A DNA stretch of 64,000 bases, from the NCBI RefSeq assembly GCF_039511225.1, contig NZ_CP154261.1:2418001-2482000 (forward strand), written 5' to 3'. Source of the DNA: Sphingobacterium multivorum. Lineage in GTDB: Bacteria > Bacteroidota > Bacteroidia > Sphingobacteriales > Sphingobacteriaceae. Positions 53,313-63,112 of this stretch are shown one piece after another. The notes under the pieces are model-generated. The model did not search any database. It was not told the DNA's origin and saw nothing but the letters and a program-made list of their open reading frames with translations. How positions within the stretch are numbered: position 1 is the first letter of the stretch; each line of letters begins with the position of its first letter. The translations under genes were made by a program, and so were the position numbers.

Positions 53313-54248
53313 ATGCTATATTTAGGAATTTTGGTCTTTTTTGGACTTATTACATTATTTGCTTCATTTTATACGGTAAAGCAAGAGTCTGCGGCCGTGA
53401 TAGAAAGGCTGGGAAAATTTTTAAAAGTAAGTCATGCCGGTTTGCATTTAAAAATTCCATTTTTGGATCAGATCGCTAAGCGGCTGAATCTTCGGATAAA
53501 GCAATTGGATGTCATAATTGATACCAAAACACTGGATAATGTTTTCATTAAGATGAAAGTTTCTGTTCAGTATCAGGTAATCAGAGATAATGTAAAAGAC
53601 GCGTATTATCGTCTGGAGAATCCCGAAAATCAGATTACATCGTATGTTTTTGATGTTGTACGTGCTGAAGTTCCAAAAACAAAATTAGATGATGTTTTCG
53701 TAAGAAAAGACGATATCGCCATTGCTGTAAAAAGTGAATTGCAGGATGCGATGCAAAGCTACGGTTACGATATTATCAAAGCATTGGTGACAGATATTGA
53801 TCCTGATGAACAGGTGAAACATGCTATGAACAGAATCAACGCTGCTGAACGCGAAAAAACTGCCGCAGAATATGAGTCTGAGGCACAAAGAATACGAATT
53901 GTTGCGGTTGCAAAAGCTGAAGCAGAATCTAAAAAATTACAGGGGCAGGGGATTGCAGACCAGCGAAGAGAGATTGCAAAGGGATTGGAAGAATCGGTGA
54001 AAATGCTGAATGCGGCCAATATCAATGCACAGGAAGCTTCTGCGTTAATCGTGGTGACGCAACATTATGATACGCTGAATGCCATTGGAGCCAATAGCAG
54101 AAGCAATTTGGTCTTGCTTCCAAATTCGCCAACAGCAGCAAGCACTATGCTGAATGATTTGGTAGTTTCAATGGCTGCAGCACAAAAAATTGATGGGCAT
54201 AGTGCGCAATTGCCTGAAATTCCTAAAGATGGCGGTCGGCAGGAATAG
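53313..54248 (+). CDS. SPFH/band 7 (stomatin-like) protein
   Basis: 311 residues. An N-terminal hydrophobic hairpin/anchor (LGILVFFGLITLFASFYTV) is followed by the band 7 domain (VKQESAAVIERLGKFLKVSH, LDVIIDTKTLDNVFIKMKV) and the long coiled coil with the conserved VKHAMNRINAAEREKTAAEY, ending in YDTLNAIGANSRSNLVLLPN. These proteins build membrane microdomains and interact with proteases (QmcA/HflK-like). No NfeD partner is adjacent. Confidence 0.92.
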   Translation: MLYLGILVFFGLITLFASFYTVKQESAAVIERLGKFLKVSHAGLHLKIPFLDQIAKRLNLRIKQLDVIIDTKTLDNVFIKMKVSVQYQVIRDNVKDAYYRLENPENQITSYVFDVVRAEVPKTKLDDVFVRKDDIAIAVKSELQDAMQSYGYDIIKALVTDIDPDEQVKHAMNRINAAEREKTAAEYESEAQRIRIVAVAKAEAESKKLQGQGIADQRREIAKGLEESVKMLNAANINAQEASALIVVTQHYDTLNAIGANSRSNLVLLPNSPTAASTMLNDLVVSMAAAQKIDGHSAQLPEIPKDGGRQE

Positions 54249-54277
54249 AAATCCGAAGAGGCTCTTCCAACTATGTA

Positions 54278-54916
54278 TTATCTAAATGTTGATGTAACTG
54301 AATTCCTCAACAGTATGATATGGGATAAGATTACCAAGGGTACTACCAAATTGGGCAGTAAAGCATATGGAAATTGTAGCATAGCAATATTTGGCTGATC
54401 ATAGGCGATCAATTGTATGGGAATTGGGGATGATAGTATTCCCAGAATAACAACGATTAGAACTGAGCAAATACCGAATATGTTCCATAATCTGAAAATC
54501 TGGAAATAGAAAATTTTACGAAAGAAAATGCCAATTATCAAAAATACTAAGGCTGTAACTCCGAAAATTATATCATAATTGTAGCCAATAAAGGTCATTT
54601 CTCGCGCCAGCATTTTTTCTTTGAATAAAGAATAGAGAATAAATTCTATGGGAATACGCAAGATATGGATCGCCAAAAGCAAATGCATATTTATTTTTAT
54701 GTTAGTCAATAACTCCGTACACCAGGCTATTATTATAACTGTACCGAATAGCAATAAGGCAAAAGAAGGGGGGAATTGTATAAAGAGACCTGCAAGTGCA
54801 GCGAATGATATGAAGAGCGACCAAAAAATATAAACTCGTGTCGAAGGTTTGTGCCTTACAGCGAACCAAAATAGGACAAGAGAACTTATTGTAATAGCTA
54901 GAAAAAGATTTTGCAT
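54278..54916 (-). CDS. polytopic membrane protein, unknown function
   Basis: 212 residues with about six to seven hydrophobic segments (LFLAITISSLVLFWFAV, FALLLFGTVIIIAWCTELL, IFGVTALVFLIIGIFF, ICSVLIVVILGILSSPI, LPNLVVPLVILSHIILL). No family is recognised. It converges with the SPFH gene, 29 bp apart. Confidence 0.55.
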   Translation of the reverse strand: MQNLFLAITISSLVLFWFAVRHKPSTRVYIFWSLFISFAALAGLFIQFPPSFALLLFGTVIIIAWCTELLTNIKINMHLLLAIHILRIPIEFILYSLFKEKMLAREMTFIGYNYDIIFGVTALVFLIIGIFFRKIFYFQIFRLWNIFGICSVLIVVILGILSSPIPIQLIAYDQPNIAMLQFPYALLPNLVVPLVILSHIILLRNSVTSTFR

Positions 54917-55068
54917 GATTAAAGAAACATTAATCTTGTAAAACTAAAGCATAAAATACCTCAAACACTTATCTTAAGGCAAGTATTTAAGTGACAGGAA
55001 TTCTGCGCTATATTCTTTTGACCAAAATGAAAATTTCATAAAAACAGATCATCCAAGGCCATTGGATC

Positions 55069-55252
55069 CTATTTAAGCACTTCAGATTTTCGGTCTGCAC
55101 GTTGTCGAATCTGATTGATATAGCTTTTCGCTAATTCATCTACGGTATTCAAAAAAAGCAGAAGCGGGAAGTTGACGTCCAGTTTATACTGCACCCCTAA
55201 TCGGTATCCAGTAGGGCTTTGAACGTTTTTATCTCATAACGATTTGCTCCAT
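55069..55252 (-). pseudogene. frameshifted small gene of unknown family
   Basis: In the 54917-55434 gap, the minus strand starts MEQIVMR at ATG 55252 and then stops. Shifting frame near 55232 gives a well-formed stretch: SPTGYRLGVQYKLDVNF, LLLFLNTVDELAKSYINQI and RQRADRKSEVLK up to TAG at 55069. The composition is coding-like and a single base change joins the parts. I do not recognise the protein. Confidence 0.5.
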
Positions 55253-55386
55253 AATTTTAGTTATTCAGTGAACAAGCCCATTGCGAATAGTAACGGATCA
55301 GCTACGAATTCTAAGTGACCATTTACAGATATTTAATCATCATTTTAATAATTCAATGTGTCTTTATTTTTACCGTCATATACAAG

Positions 55387-55407
55387 GGTATGCCATCAAA
55401 TCATACC
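55387..55407. promoter_or_regulatory. inverted repeat before the small secreted protein gene
   Basis: GGTATG (55387-55392) and CATACC (55402-55407), 9-base spacer, 28 bp before the ATG at 55435. It might be an operator or a 5'-end hairpin; no further support. Confidence 0.3.
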
Positions 55408-55434
55408 ATGGTTTAACAAGTAAATTTAAAAACA

Positions 55435-55749
55435 ATGAAAAGATTAATGATGAGTTTGGTAGCAGTAGTCATGCTATCATCTGTTGCTTCGGCCAAGACC
55501 GCGATAACAATGGTCAACGGAAATAAATCTGTGAAAACAACTTCCCAGCGCCTTGCGAACAATACCGTTCGGGTAACCGAGGAAACTACGGAAACGAATG
55601 CCGTATTCGTACGGTGTAATTTTAAAGTAAGTATATACAGCTTTGATGGCGTTTTGTTAGGTAGCGCAGTCTTCACGGATTATGCATCGTCGGCTAGTGG
55701 TTGTGCTGGTTTCTTTGCTGCAATGCATGACTGGGTTGCAAACAACTAA
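55435..55749 (+). CDS. small secreted protein, unknown family
   Basis: 104 residues with a signal peptide (MKRLMMSLVAVVMLSSVASA). The mature part is about 84 residues, rich in threonine and with alternating small residues (SIYSFDGVLLGSAVFTD), ending in a cysteine-containing stretch GCAGFFAAMHDWVANN. It carries two cysteines, one near the middle (VRCNF) and one near the end, that may pair. It lies 66 bp before the GLPGLI gene and is probably in the same transcript. Confidence 0.6.
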   Translation: MKRLMMSLVAVVMLSSVASAKTAITMVNGNKSVKTTSQRLANNTVRVTEETTETNAVFVRCNFKVSIYSFDGVLLGSAVFTDYASSASGCAGFFAAMHDWVANN

Positions 55750-55814
55750 CTTTTATTCATTATCACAAAAAACAAAAGCGGGGCTTGCACCTCGTCTTTC
55801 TAAACTAAATTATC

Positions 55815-56597
55815 ATGCGTAAATATTATATATTCTTTTTATTTCTGTTCCTTTCCAGATTATCTTCTGCACAGCGGCTTCATGCCGTATATGAATACAT
55901 TCCATCGGCAATGGCTACTTTTAAAGAAGCTGTCTATTATGATGGAACAGTGAAGATTGCTGTTCGAGATTCCATGCCAATTCGTAAGCAAGAGCTCAAT
56001 AAAGATGCCGATGCCGACGATGAAGTAGCATCTTCATTTTCGATAACAATCGGTTCTGGCAAGAGGTATAACAGGGTCGTGATCCATCAAAATAAGGCTG
56101 ACCAACAGTTAGAAACCCGCTCCATTCAAGGTGTTAACTATTTGGTGACGGACAAATTCCCGGCACTGGTCTGGAATACGGATTACACCGATGTGGATAC
56201 ATTGGGCAAACATGTATGCCATAAGGCAACGGCCTCTTATCGAGGGACTACGTTGGTAGCTTATTATACGAATGATATTCCCGTACCTGTGGGACCATCA
56301 AAATTTGGCGGCTTGCCAGGCCTTATCGTGATGCTCTATAACGAAAGTGCTAATCCGAACTATTGGTACTTGAAGGAGGTAAATTATCCCTATACTGGCG
56401 ATATTCCCGTAAATGATAAATATATTCAGTCTTTGCCCAAATTGAGCCTGGAAGAGTTTATTAAAAAAGACGACCAATTCAATGAAGAGCAAATGCGCAT
56501 TATGTACAGCAAAATGCCAATGATGGAAGGCGTAAGCGTTGAGAAACAAAAAGTTAGGGGTAGTGTAGAGCAAGTATATGAATGGGAACATCAATAA
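55815..56597 (+). CDS. GLPGLI family protein
   Basis: 260 residues with a signal peptide (ending SRLSSAQ). The name-giving motif is at residues 166-171 (KFGGLPGLIVMLY). The family is a secreted, Bacteroidota-specific group of unknown function. Its end overlaps by 20 bp the start of the outer-membrane barrel gene, a pairing seen across the phylum, so both proteins presumably act together at the outer membrane. Confidence 0.92.
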   Translation: MRKYYIFFLFLFLSRLSSAQRLHAVYEYIPSAMATFKEAVYYDGTVKIAVRDSMPIRKQELNKDADADDEVASSFSITIGSGKRYNRVVIHQNKADQQLETRSIQGVNYLVTDKFPALVWNTDYTDVDTLGKHVCHKATASYRGTTLVAYYTNDIPVPVGPSKFGGLPGLIVMLYNESANPNYWYLKEVNYPYTGDIPVNDKYIQSLPKLSLEEFIKKDDQFNEEQMRIMYSKMPMMEGVSVEKQKVRGSVEQVYEWEHQ

Positions 56598-59268
56598 GCG
56601 GATAGCGGTCTTACTCAGCTTTTGTTTGTTGTGTATGGCCGTATATGGACAGGTTGCTATCCATGGAAGCGTCAGTACTGAAGGAAAACCTTTAGGAGGG
56701 GTACGTATTGATTTACGGCGTGATTGCGATAATAAAATGCTGGCTTATACGTTTAGTGACGGCCAGGGGAAATATCATGTGCAAACAGCCCAAAGTGGAT
56801 CATTTACGTTGCTATTCAAGGCGCTGAGCTTTAAGCCTGTTCCCCTTTCCATCACAGCAACGCAGGCCGATACGCTAATTGATGTGCAGTTATCAGCGGG
56901 GGGAATGGAACAATTGCAGGAAGTGATTGTCCACTCCAAAGGGCCTTATCGTCGGGGCAGAGATACCATTGAGCTTGCTGTGAAATCCTTTTTACAGGGC
57001 GACGAGCGTACGGTAGAAGATCTACTTCGAAAGATCCCAGGTATTCAGGTGGGTACCGACGGCAGTATCAAAATAGGTAATAAAGAAGTGGAAAAAGTGA
57101 TGGTGGAAGGGGATGATTTTTTCGAAAAGGGTTACCGCTTGCTGACGCAAAGCATGTCTGTTCGTCCCTTGGAAAAAATTCAGATATTGCAGCGGTATTC
57201 CAATAATAAGCAGCTGAAAGGTATTGAAAATTCGGACAAGATTGCACTAAATCTGCAACTTAAGGAGGAAAGCAGGGCACAGTGGCTTGGCTCTGTTGAT
57301 GCACAGGTCGTTCCCATAGGCCCAAAATATTATCAGGCGAGTGCTAACCTGATGAATTTTGGGAAGAAAAACAAATATTATCTATTGGGTGCTGCTAACA
57401 ATAACGGAGTGGATGCCGTAAGCAGCATCAACCACCTCATTCAATCTGGTTCTCCAGATGAACCAGGTCAGATTGGTGTGGGGGTAACAACACCCACTTT
57501 AATAGATAATACGCCAAATCTGCCTGGTTTTGATTATAAAAGAACCAATTTCAATAACGACAAGTTGTTGTCATTGAATACCATTTTAAATCCGACCCCA
57601 CAGTTAAAAATCAAATGGCTGGGTTTTGCAAATCCTACTAAAAAATCATTTTACCGAAATACCGTGCAGAACTATCATTTGGAGGATATCCAATTTACCA
57701 ACATCGAAGATTATCAGTTTACCAGAAACATCGATAACTACTTCACGAAACTGGAGCTGCAGTTGGAGCCCAATAAGCGTACATTGTTGAGCTATTCAGG
57801 TACACTAGGTTCTTTGAGGAAAAATGATTTGGGCGCATTATTGTTCAATGGTGTACAAAGTGAGGAACTGACCAAAAGCAAGGGGTATTTGACCAACCAC
57901 AATCTGAGTTATAGCTACAAATTTTCGGAGCGGGATGTACTGGTCAGTTCTCTACGTTGGATAAACCAGCAATCGCCAGTAGATTACAGTATCGATCAAT
58001 ATTATTATAAAGACTTGTTTGGGGGGGAAGATATCCGTGCGGTAAAACAACATATTGAAAATAATCTACAGTATTTGGGTGCCACTACGCATTATGTAAG
58101 CCGGAAAAAAAATGGTGACTTCTTTGAGTTGGCATTCAATATGGCCTACCAGCAGCAACAGCTTAATACAGAATTAGATTTGCTGTCAAATCCAGATGAG
58201 TTAGGGGGGAAAGCAGTCTCTCCCTCGGGATTTTCTAATGTGATGGACTTAAATGTGTTCCAGACAAACTTTATTTCCAAGTACACTTTTAAACGAGATA
58301 AATTGGAATTAACACCTCGCTTGCATGTAGGTCTCGTACAGAACAGGTTGACAGATTTTGGGGAAGCCAAACCTAAAAATAACCTCTTGCTTTCGCCTGG
58401 ATTATCGGGGAAATGGGCTATCCACCCAAAAGGGCGCCTGGAAACCGACCTCTATTTTCAGCAACAGAATACCTCACTTACCGAGCTCGTTCCCCATTAT
58501 TACACGACAGGGGTTCGAAACTTTATTCGAGGAATGGATAAGCTAGCGACGCTAAGCAGTTCTGGTGGTACGCTGATGTATACCTATGGCAGTATGACAG
58601 ATCGTTTTTTTGCGAACCTCTCGGTCGGACATCAGATTTTGTTTGATTATGTGGGTACGGAAAGCAGTTTAGACCCCAATTTTAGCCTTGTGCAACAGGT
58701 ATTGCTCAAAAACAAAAAGAGCAGCAATTATAAGGCAGATCTTAATTACTACCTGAAGGCTGTAGGAGGAAATTTTCGTTTGGACTTAGGCGCAAATACA
58801 GCAGATTACGAAACATTGGTGGTGGGGGTGGGCAATCGTCGCATCCATACAGAGACATACGATTATGGACTATCGTTTAGAAGTGCATGGAAATCCAGGT
58901 TGAATATTTACACAGGTTACGCCCTGCAGTCGATTACTTATCGCTCAGATAGCAAAACTACACTACATAATAGCCGCGGGTTTCTGAATGTATTTTTGAA
59001 TATGGGAAAAAACATACAGTGTAATCTAAAGAATGAATCCTATCGCTTTGGCAGTTTCCTTGGTCAGGATTCCAAGACCTATTATTTCTCGGATTTCTCC
59101 TTAGCTTATGAATTGCGGCAGCATAGGACAAGATTTACCATGACAGCAAAAAATATTTTCAATACTCGCTTTTTCAGAAATGCTGAATTGACAGACCTTT
59201 ATAATACCAGCACCGAATATAAGCTTTTGCCTGGTTATATCAGTTTTGGGGTAGATTATAGCTTTTAA
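56578..59268 (+). CDS. TonB-receptor-like outer-membrane barrel with carboxypeptidase-like domain
   Basis: 896 residues. Signal peptide, then a CarboxypepD-type beta-sandwich (about 24-105, GSVSTEGKPLGGVRIDLRR), a plug-like region (SFLQGDERTVEDLLRKIPGI, about 135-240) and a long beta-barrel to the C-terminus, ending in ISFGVDYSF with the terminal phenylalanine. It resembles TonB-dependent receptors but no TonB box is evident. Partner of the GLPGLI protein, with an overlapping start. The transported or displayed substrate is unknown. Confidence 0.88.
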   Translation: MNGNINKRIAVLLSFCLLCMAVYGQVAIHGSVSTEGKPLGGVRIDLRRDCDNKMLAYTFSDGQGKYHVQTAQSGSFTLLFKALSFKPVPLSITATQADTLIDVQLSAGGMEQLQEVIVHSKGPYRRGRDTIELAVKSFLQGDERTVEDLLRKIPGIQVGTDGSIKIGNKEVEKVMVEGDDFFEKGYRLLTQSMSVRPLEKIQILQRYSNNKQLKGIENSDKIALNLQLKEESRAQWLGSVDAQVVPIGPKYYQASANLMNFGKKNKYYLLGAANNNGVDAVSSINHLIQSGSPDEPGQIGVGVTTPTLIDNTPNLPGFDYKRTNFNNDKLLSLNTILNPTPQLKIKWLGFANPTKKSFYRNTVQNYHLEDIQFTNIEDYQFTRNIDNYFTKLELQLEPNKRTLLSYSGTLGSLRKNDLGALLFNGVQSEELTKSKGYLTNHNLSYSYKFSERDVLVSSLRWINQQSPVDYSIDQYYYKDLFGGEDIRAVKQHIENNLQYLGATTHYVSRKKNGDFFELAFNMAYQQQQLNTELDLLSNPDELGGKAVSPSGFSNVMDLNVFQTNFISKYTFKRDKLELTPRLHVGLVQNRLTDFGEAKPKNNLLLSPGLSGKWAIHPKGRLETDLYFQQQNTSLTELVPHYYTTGVRNFIRGMDKLATLSSSGGTLMYTYGSMTDRFFANLSVGHQILFDYVGTESSLDPNFSLVQQVLLKNKKSSNYKADLNYYLKAVGGNFRLDLGANTADYETLVVGVGNRRIHTETYDYGLSFRSAWKSRLNIYTGYALQSITYRSDSKTTLHNSRGFLNVFLNMGKNIQCNLKNESYRFGSFLGQDSKTYYFSDFSLAYELRQHRTRFTMTAKNIFNTRFFRNAELTDLYNTSTEYKLLPGYISFGVDYSF

Positions 59269-59514
59269 GTTTTTATTTTGAAACTAGGACGGTACTATCC
59301 CCAAAGCTGAAAGATCCCATCAGGATAGCCCAGGCAAGTGGTACGTTCGAGGGGCGTATGCCAATCGCGGATATAAAAACAACGCAACGATTTATAAATT
59401 GTCCCTATCTATCGAAAAAAGCGGTCGTATATTTATTATTATTATCTGGCAATACAGAAACTTTAAAACTGAGGTTTCCGGCTTTGCCGACTCATAGTTC
59501 ATGAAAAGAAAAAG

Positions 59515-60006
59515 ATGAAAAAATACAGCATTGCTATTGGATTGTCAACCGTATTGTGTCTCATTGCTTTCTTTGTTAGAGATCAATTTTTGACGTTTTT
59601 TACTACGGAAATTATAGGTGAAAGCCCTTTGTTTAAGGACAGTTGGCGTTTACCTGGCCAGGTTTTGCCAACACTGATTTTTATTTTCTCTCTTGGGATT
59701 CTCCCTTTTTTGTATCTGTCAGTCAAAAATTATTGTAAATTATCTTCAGTAAGAAATCAACTGTTAGCTATATTATTGATCTGTACGTCGGGATCTATAT
59801 TTTGTGGTATGCGCGTGATTTATTTAAAATTTAAAGTTGCTCAGATACATGACCTGTTAAGAAGAGCCGAGTTCGCTTCGGATAGTGATATACCCAGCAT
59901 TCGTTTTCAGGATATGCATCTGGAGTCTTATCTCTTGGTAGGTTTAATTGCTGGCTGGTTATTGTGTATGATTATTTTTAGAAAATCTACAAATCCTAAA
60001 CTTTAG
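59515..60006 (+). CDS. four-helix membrane protein, unknown function
   Basis: 163 residues. Four hydrophobic segments (YSIAIGLSTVLCLIAFFV, LPTLIFIFSLGILPFLYL, LLAILLICTSGSIFCGM, LLVGLIAGWLLCMIIF) with a short polar loop before the last. No family recognised. It follows the barrel gene after 246 bp and converges with selO, 44 bp apart. Confidence 0.55.
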   Translation: MKKYSIAIGLSTVLCLIAFFVRDQFLTFFTTEIIGESPLFKDSWRLPGQVLPTLIFIFSLGILPFLYLSVKNYCKLSSVRNQLLAILLICTSGSIFCGMRVIYLKFKVAQIHDLLRRAEFASDSDIPSIRFQDMHLESYLLVGLIAGWLLCMIIFRKSTNPKL

Positions 60007-60050
60007 CTTTTAAACCCGCCCTGAATGTTTAACGAACGGGGCATCTCATA

Positions 60051-61592
60051 CTACGAACTGCATGAAAGTGTAGAACATCCTGCGGTGTCGTCATAGATTG
60101 AAGGGCGCTTGACGGAAAATTCCGGAAATAATTCCTGGTATGGATTTTCTAATGCTTGCGTTAGTTTCATTAAGAGTGCTGTTTTTCCTGCACTAACTTC
60201 TTCAATACATTGGTAAAGCAGGTAGTTCCGCAAAATAAATTTGGGGTTTGTTTTTTTCATTAATTCCACGGACTCAGCTTTTGAAATAGCATTTGAATTC
60301 AGACGGGATTGATAGCGTTCCATGAAGTCCTTCAGTCTGCTGAGCTTTTCTTCATTTAAAGCGCTGTAAGCTACCTGGCTGAAATGTTTTTGTAAATCTG
60401 TGTCTGGTGTTATTTTCTCCAATTGATTGAAGAATAAGGTATGATCCAATGCGAGGTCCTGCATTAAGCCCTGCCAGTTGTTAAAAAACATCTCATCCTC
60501 TTCTTTTAGTTCATCAAATCCGAATTTTTTGCAGAGCATTTTGTCATGGGCTTCCCAAAAATACACGCCAAAATTATTTAGGGTGTTTTCAAGGAATTTT
60601 TCATCGTTGATGATGGGCTGGAGGGCATTTGCGAGTTTCCATAGATTCCATTGGGCAATCTGCGCCTGCTTTCCAAAAGCATATCTCCTTCCAGGAAGAT
60701 CGGTGGTATTCGGGGTGAAATTTAAATTATATTCATCCAGCATTGAATAGGGACCATAATCGATCGTTAGGCCTAAGATGGACATATTGTCTGTATTCAT
60801 TACCCCATGTACAAAACCTACTCTGTACCATTCTAACATTAAATCTGCCGTGCGGCTACAGATATTCTCAAAAAAATCTTTGTATTTCTGCTGATCGGAT
60901 GAGGCAATTTCAGGAAAGTAATTTTCAATTGTAAAATCAAGCAGATCCTGTAATAACGTATGTTCACCCTGAGCAAACATCAGTTCAAAATGTCCAAAGC
61001 GAAGGAAGCTTTCGGCGGTTCTGATCACTATGGCTCCTTTTTCGTATTGTGGATTGCCGTTATACATGATATCCCGAAGGACATCTTCTCCTGTAAAGGC
61101 CAGGCTTAAGGCCCTGGTGGTAGGTATGCCTAAGTGATACATGGCTTCACTCATTAGATATTCGCGTACAGAAGACCGTAATACGGCTCTTCCATCTGCA
61201 CGCCTTGAATAGGGGGTTGCACCGGCTCCTTTCCATTGAATTTCGGTCTTTTTACCGGCAGCATTGGTAATTTCTCCCGCCAGAATGGCCCTGCCGTCGC
61301 CCAGTTGCCCGGCCCAATTACCAAATTGATGTCCGGCATAAGCCGTAGCGTAGGTCTGAATATTGTCGGGTAGATGAGACGCTACCAGAAAGTTAAGATC
61401 CTTTTCTTCAAATTTACCTAGTCCTATTTCCTCAGCAAGAGCCTCGTTAAAAGCAATTAGTTGAGGCTGTTCAAACCCAGCAGGTTCAATCGTAGCAAAT
61501 AGCACTTTTGGGGTGCCTCGCTGTGTAGGGTTATTGGAAAAGTCTCCCGGGAATTTTTTGAAGAAAGGTTGTTTGATCTGTTCAATATTCAT
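60051..61592 (-). CDS. selO: protein adenylyltransferase SelO (YdiU family)
   Basis: 513 residues, full length for the family. SelO is a pseudokinase that transfers AMP to Ser/Thr/Tyr residues of redox proteins. The family blocks are all present: YAGHQFGNWAGQLGDGRA, EIQWKGAGATPYSRRADGRA, LRSSVREYLMSEAMYHLG, HGVMNTDNMSILGLTIDYG and the cysteine-ended C-terminus (TAGCSTLSCSS), where the human homologue has selenocysteine. Monocistronic. Confidence 0.95.
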   Translation of the reverse strand: MNIEQIKQPFFKKFPGDFSNNPTQRGTPKVLFATIEPAGFEQPQLIAFNEALAEEIGLGKFEEKDLNFLVASHLPDNIQTYATAYAGHQFGNWAGQLGDGRAILAGEITNAAGKKTEIQWKGAGATPYSRRADGRAVLRSSVREYLMSEAMYHLGIPTTRALSLAFTGEDVLRDIMYNGNPQYEKGAIVIRTAESFLRFGHFELMFAQGEHTLLQDLLDFTIENYFPEIASSDQQKYKDFFENICSRTADLMLEWYRVGFVHGVMNTDNMSILGLTIDYGPYSMLDEYNLNFTPNTTDLPGRRYAFGKQAQIAQWNLWKLANALQPIINDEKFLENTLNNFGVYFWEAHDKMLCKKFGFDELKEEDEMFFNNWQGLMQDLALDHTLFFNQLEKITPDTDLQKHFSQVAYSALNEEKLSRLKDFMERYQSRLNSNAISKAESVELMKKTNPKFILRNYLLYQCIEEVSAGKTALLMKLTQALENPYQELFPEFSVKRPSIYDDTAGCSTLSCSS

Positions 61593-61862
61593 ATAGCAAA
61601 GATATTAAAACTAAAAGATAAAGACCTCCTAAATTATGGAGAGATCCTGTATATAATCAAAGCTTATGCGGAAGGGCTATCTTTATGAAAAAATCAGTTG
61701 TTTTGGGATTAGGGCAATGCTGTACATAATTTTTTACACCCCAGATGGTGCTTTAATAACGAGGACATCAATAGCCACAACAATGGGCCGATAGCTAATT
61801 ATTGCAGGAACTGAACAATTTCAGAAATAAGACGTAAATTAGCTGACTAGATAATTGTAAAA

Positions 61863-61889
61863 ACCGCATTTGACATATCTAGGTGCGGT
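61863..61889. promoter_or_regulatory. inverted repeat before the secreted endonuclease-fold gene
   Basis: ACCGCA (61863-61868) and TGCGGT (61884-61889), 15-base spacer, 29 bp before the ATG at 61919. The wider 61593-61918 gap shows nothing else I can name with confidence. Confidence 0.25.
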
Positions 61890-61918
61890 ACTACTAGCCT
61901 TAGAAATAGACAACTCCA

Positions 61919-62959
61919 ATGAAATTAAGAAAAATTATATTGCTTTTGGTGATAAGCCTTTTGGGGCATACACTCTTCGCCCAGGCAAAAAATGAGTTAA
62001 AAGTACTGCAGATCAACATTTGGCAGGAGGGGACTGTTGTGCTCAATGGGTTTCCTGCGATTGCAAACGAAATTATTGCCAAGCATGCAGATGTCGTTCT
62101 CTTTAGTGAAGTCCGTAATTACAAGGGAACAGATTTTATTCAGCGTATACTAACGGAACTCAAAACTAAGGGGGCTATATATTTTGGCCAGTCTAGTGAT
62201 GCAAAATTGGATGTCGGTTTTATTTCCAAATATCCGATTGAATCACAACATGCGCTTTATGAAAAAGATAGTACCATGGGCGGTGTTTTAAAAAGTAAGA
62301 TCAAGATTGGGAAGCGTTTTTTTGTATGCTATTCTTTACACTTGGACTACACAAATTATGCCTGCTACTTGCCACGTGGTTACGATGGTGTGACCTGGAA
62401 GAAGTTAGATCGTCCTATTTCAGGGGTGGGTACCATTATTGAGGCTAATCGTAAAAGCAAACGTGATGAGGCTATCCAGGATATCCTGAGCGACGTAGAA
62501 AAAGAGGATCAATCACAATCGTTTATTATTGCAGGTGATTTTAATGAGCCTTCACATTTGGATTGGACATTGGCAACAAAAGATCTTTTTGACCATCATG
62601 GAGCAGTGGTTCCCTGGGACTGTTCGGTTTTATTGGAAAAAGCCGGATTTATAGATAGTTTCCGTCAATTATATCCTAACCCGGTTACTCATCCTGGTTT
62701 TACCTATCCGGCTTTCAACAAAGATGTTCCTATGGAAAAATTGGCATGGGCACCCACAGCGGATGATCGAGATCGGATCGACTATGTTTATTACCGTAGC
62801 AAAAAACCGTTGAAACCATTAAAAGCTAACGTTGTCGGTCCGGAACAAACCGTAAAATATGGACGGAAGCAGGAAAAAGATAGTGAAGATAACTTCCTAC
62901 TTCCCGAAGGTGTGTGGCCAACCGATCATAAAGCGATGTTGGTTGTATTTAAATTTTAA
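61919..62959 (+). CDS. secreted endonuclease/exonuclease/phosphatase-fold protein
   Basis: 346 residues with a signal peptide (MKLRKIILLLVISLLGHTLF). The DNase I-like fold is shown by the first strand LKVLQINIWQEG, VVLFSEVRN with the metal glutamate, IAGDFNEPSH (the D-N pair) and the closing DRDRIDYVYY and TDHKAM with the catalytic histidine. It acts in the periplasm or outside, on nucleic acids, phosphate esters or lipids; which one is unknown. Monocistronic. Confidence 0.88.
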   Translation: MKLRKIILLLVISLLGHTLFAQAKNELKVLQINIWQEGTVVLNGFPAIANEIIAKHADVVLFSEVRNYKGTDFIQRILTELKTKGAIYFGQSSDAKLDVGFISKYPIESQHALYEKDSTMGGVLKSKIKIGKRFFVCYSLHLDYTNYACYLPRGYDGVTWKKLDRPISGVGTIIEANRKSKRDEAIQDILSDVEKEDQSQSFIIAGDFNEPSHLDWTLATKDLFDHHGAVVPWDCSVLLEKAGFIDSFRQLYPNPVTHPGFTYPAFNKDVPMEKLAWAPTADDRDRIDYVYYRSKKPLKPLKANVVGPEQTVKYGRKQEKDSEDNFLLPEGVWPTDHKAMLVVFKF

Positions 62960-63112
62960 TGCATTAATAGCCATCGGAAATATTGCGAAAAGACTGCAAG
63001 GAGCTACGAATGATAATTGATCTGCAGCGAATTATAGTTGCTTCAATTTTCAGTAGGTTTTACAGTTAAATTTGGGTTTAAAATAATAATTTATTGTAAA
63101 CACATCAAGCTC

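Noticed and set aside
61590-61700. short plus-strand frame reading NYGEILYIIKAYAEGLSL
   Set aside because: About 30 codons, no start signal or homology; most likely chance.
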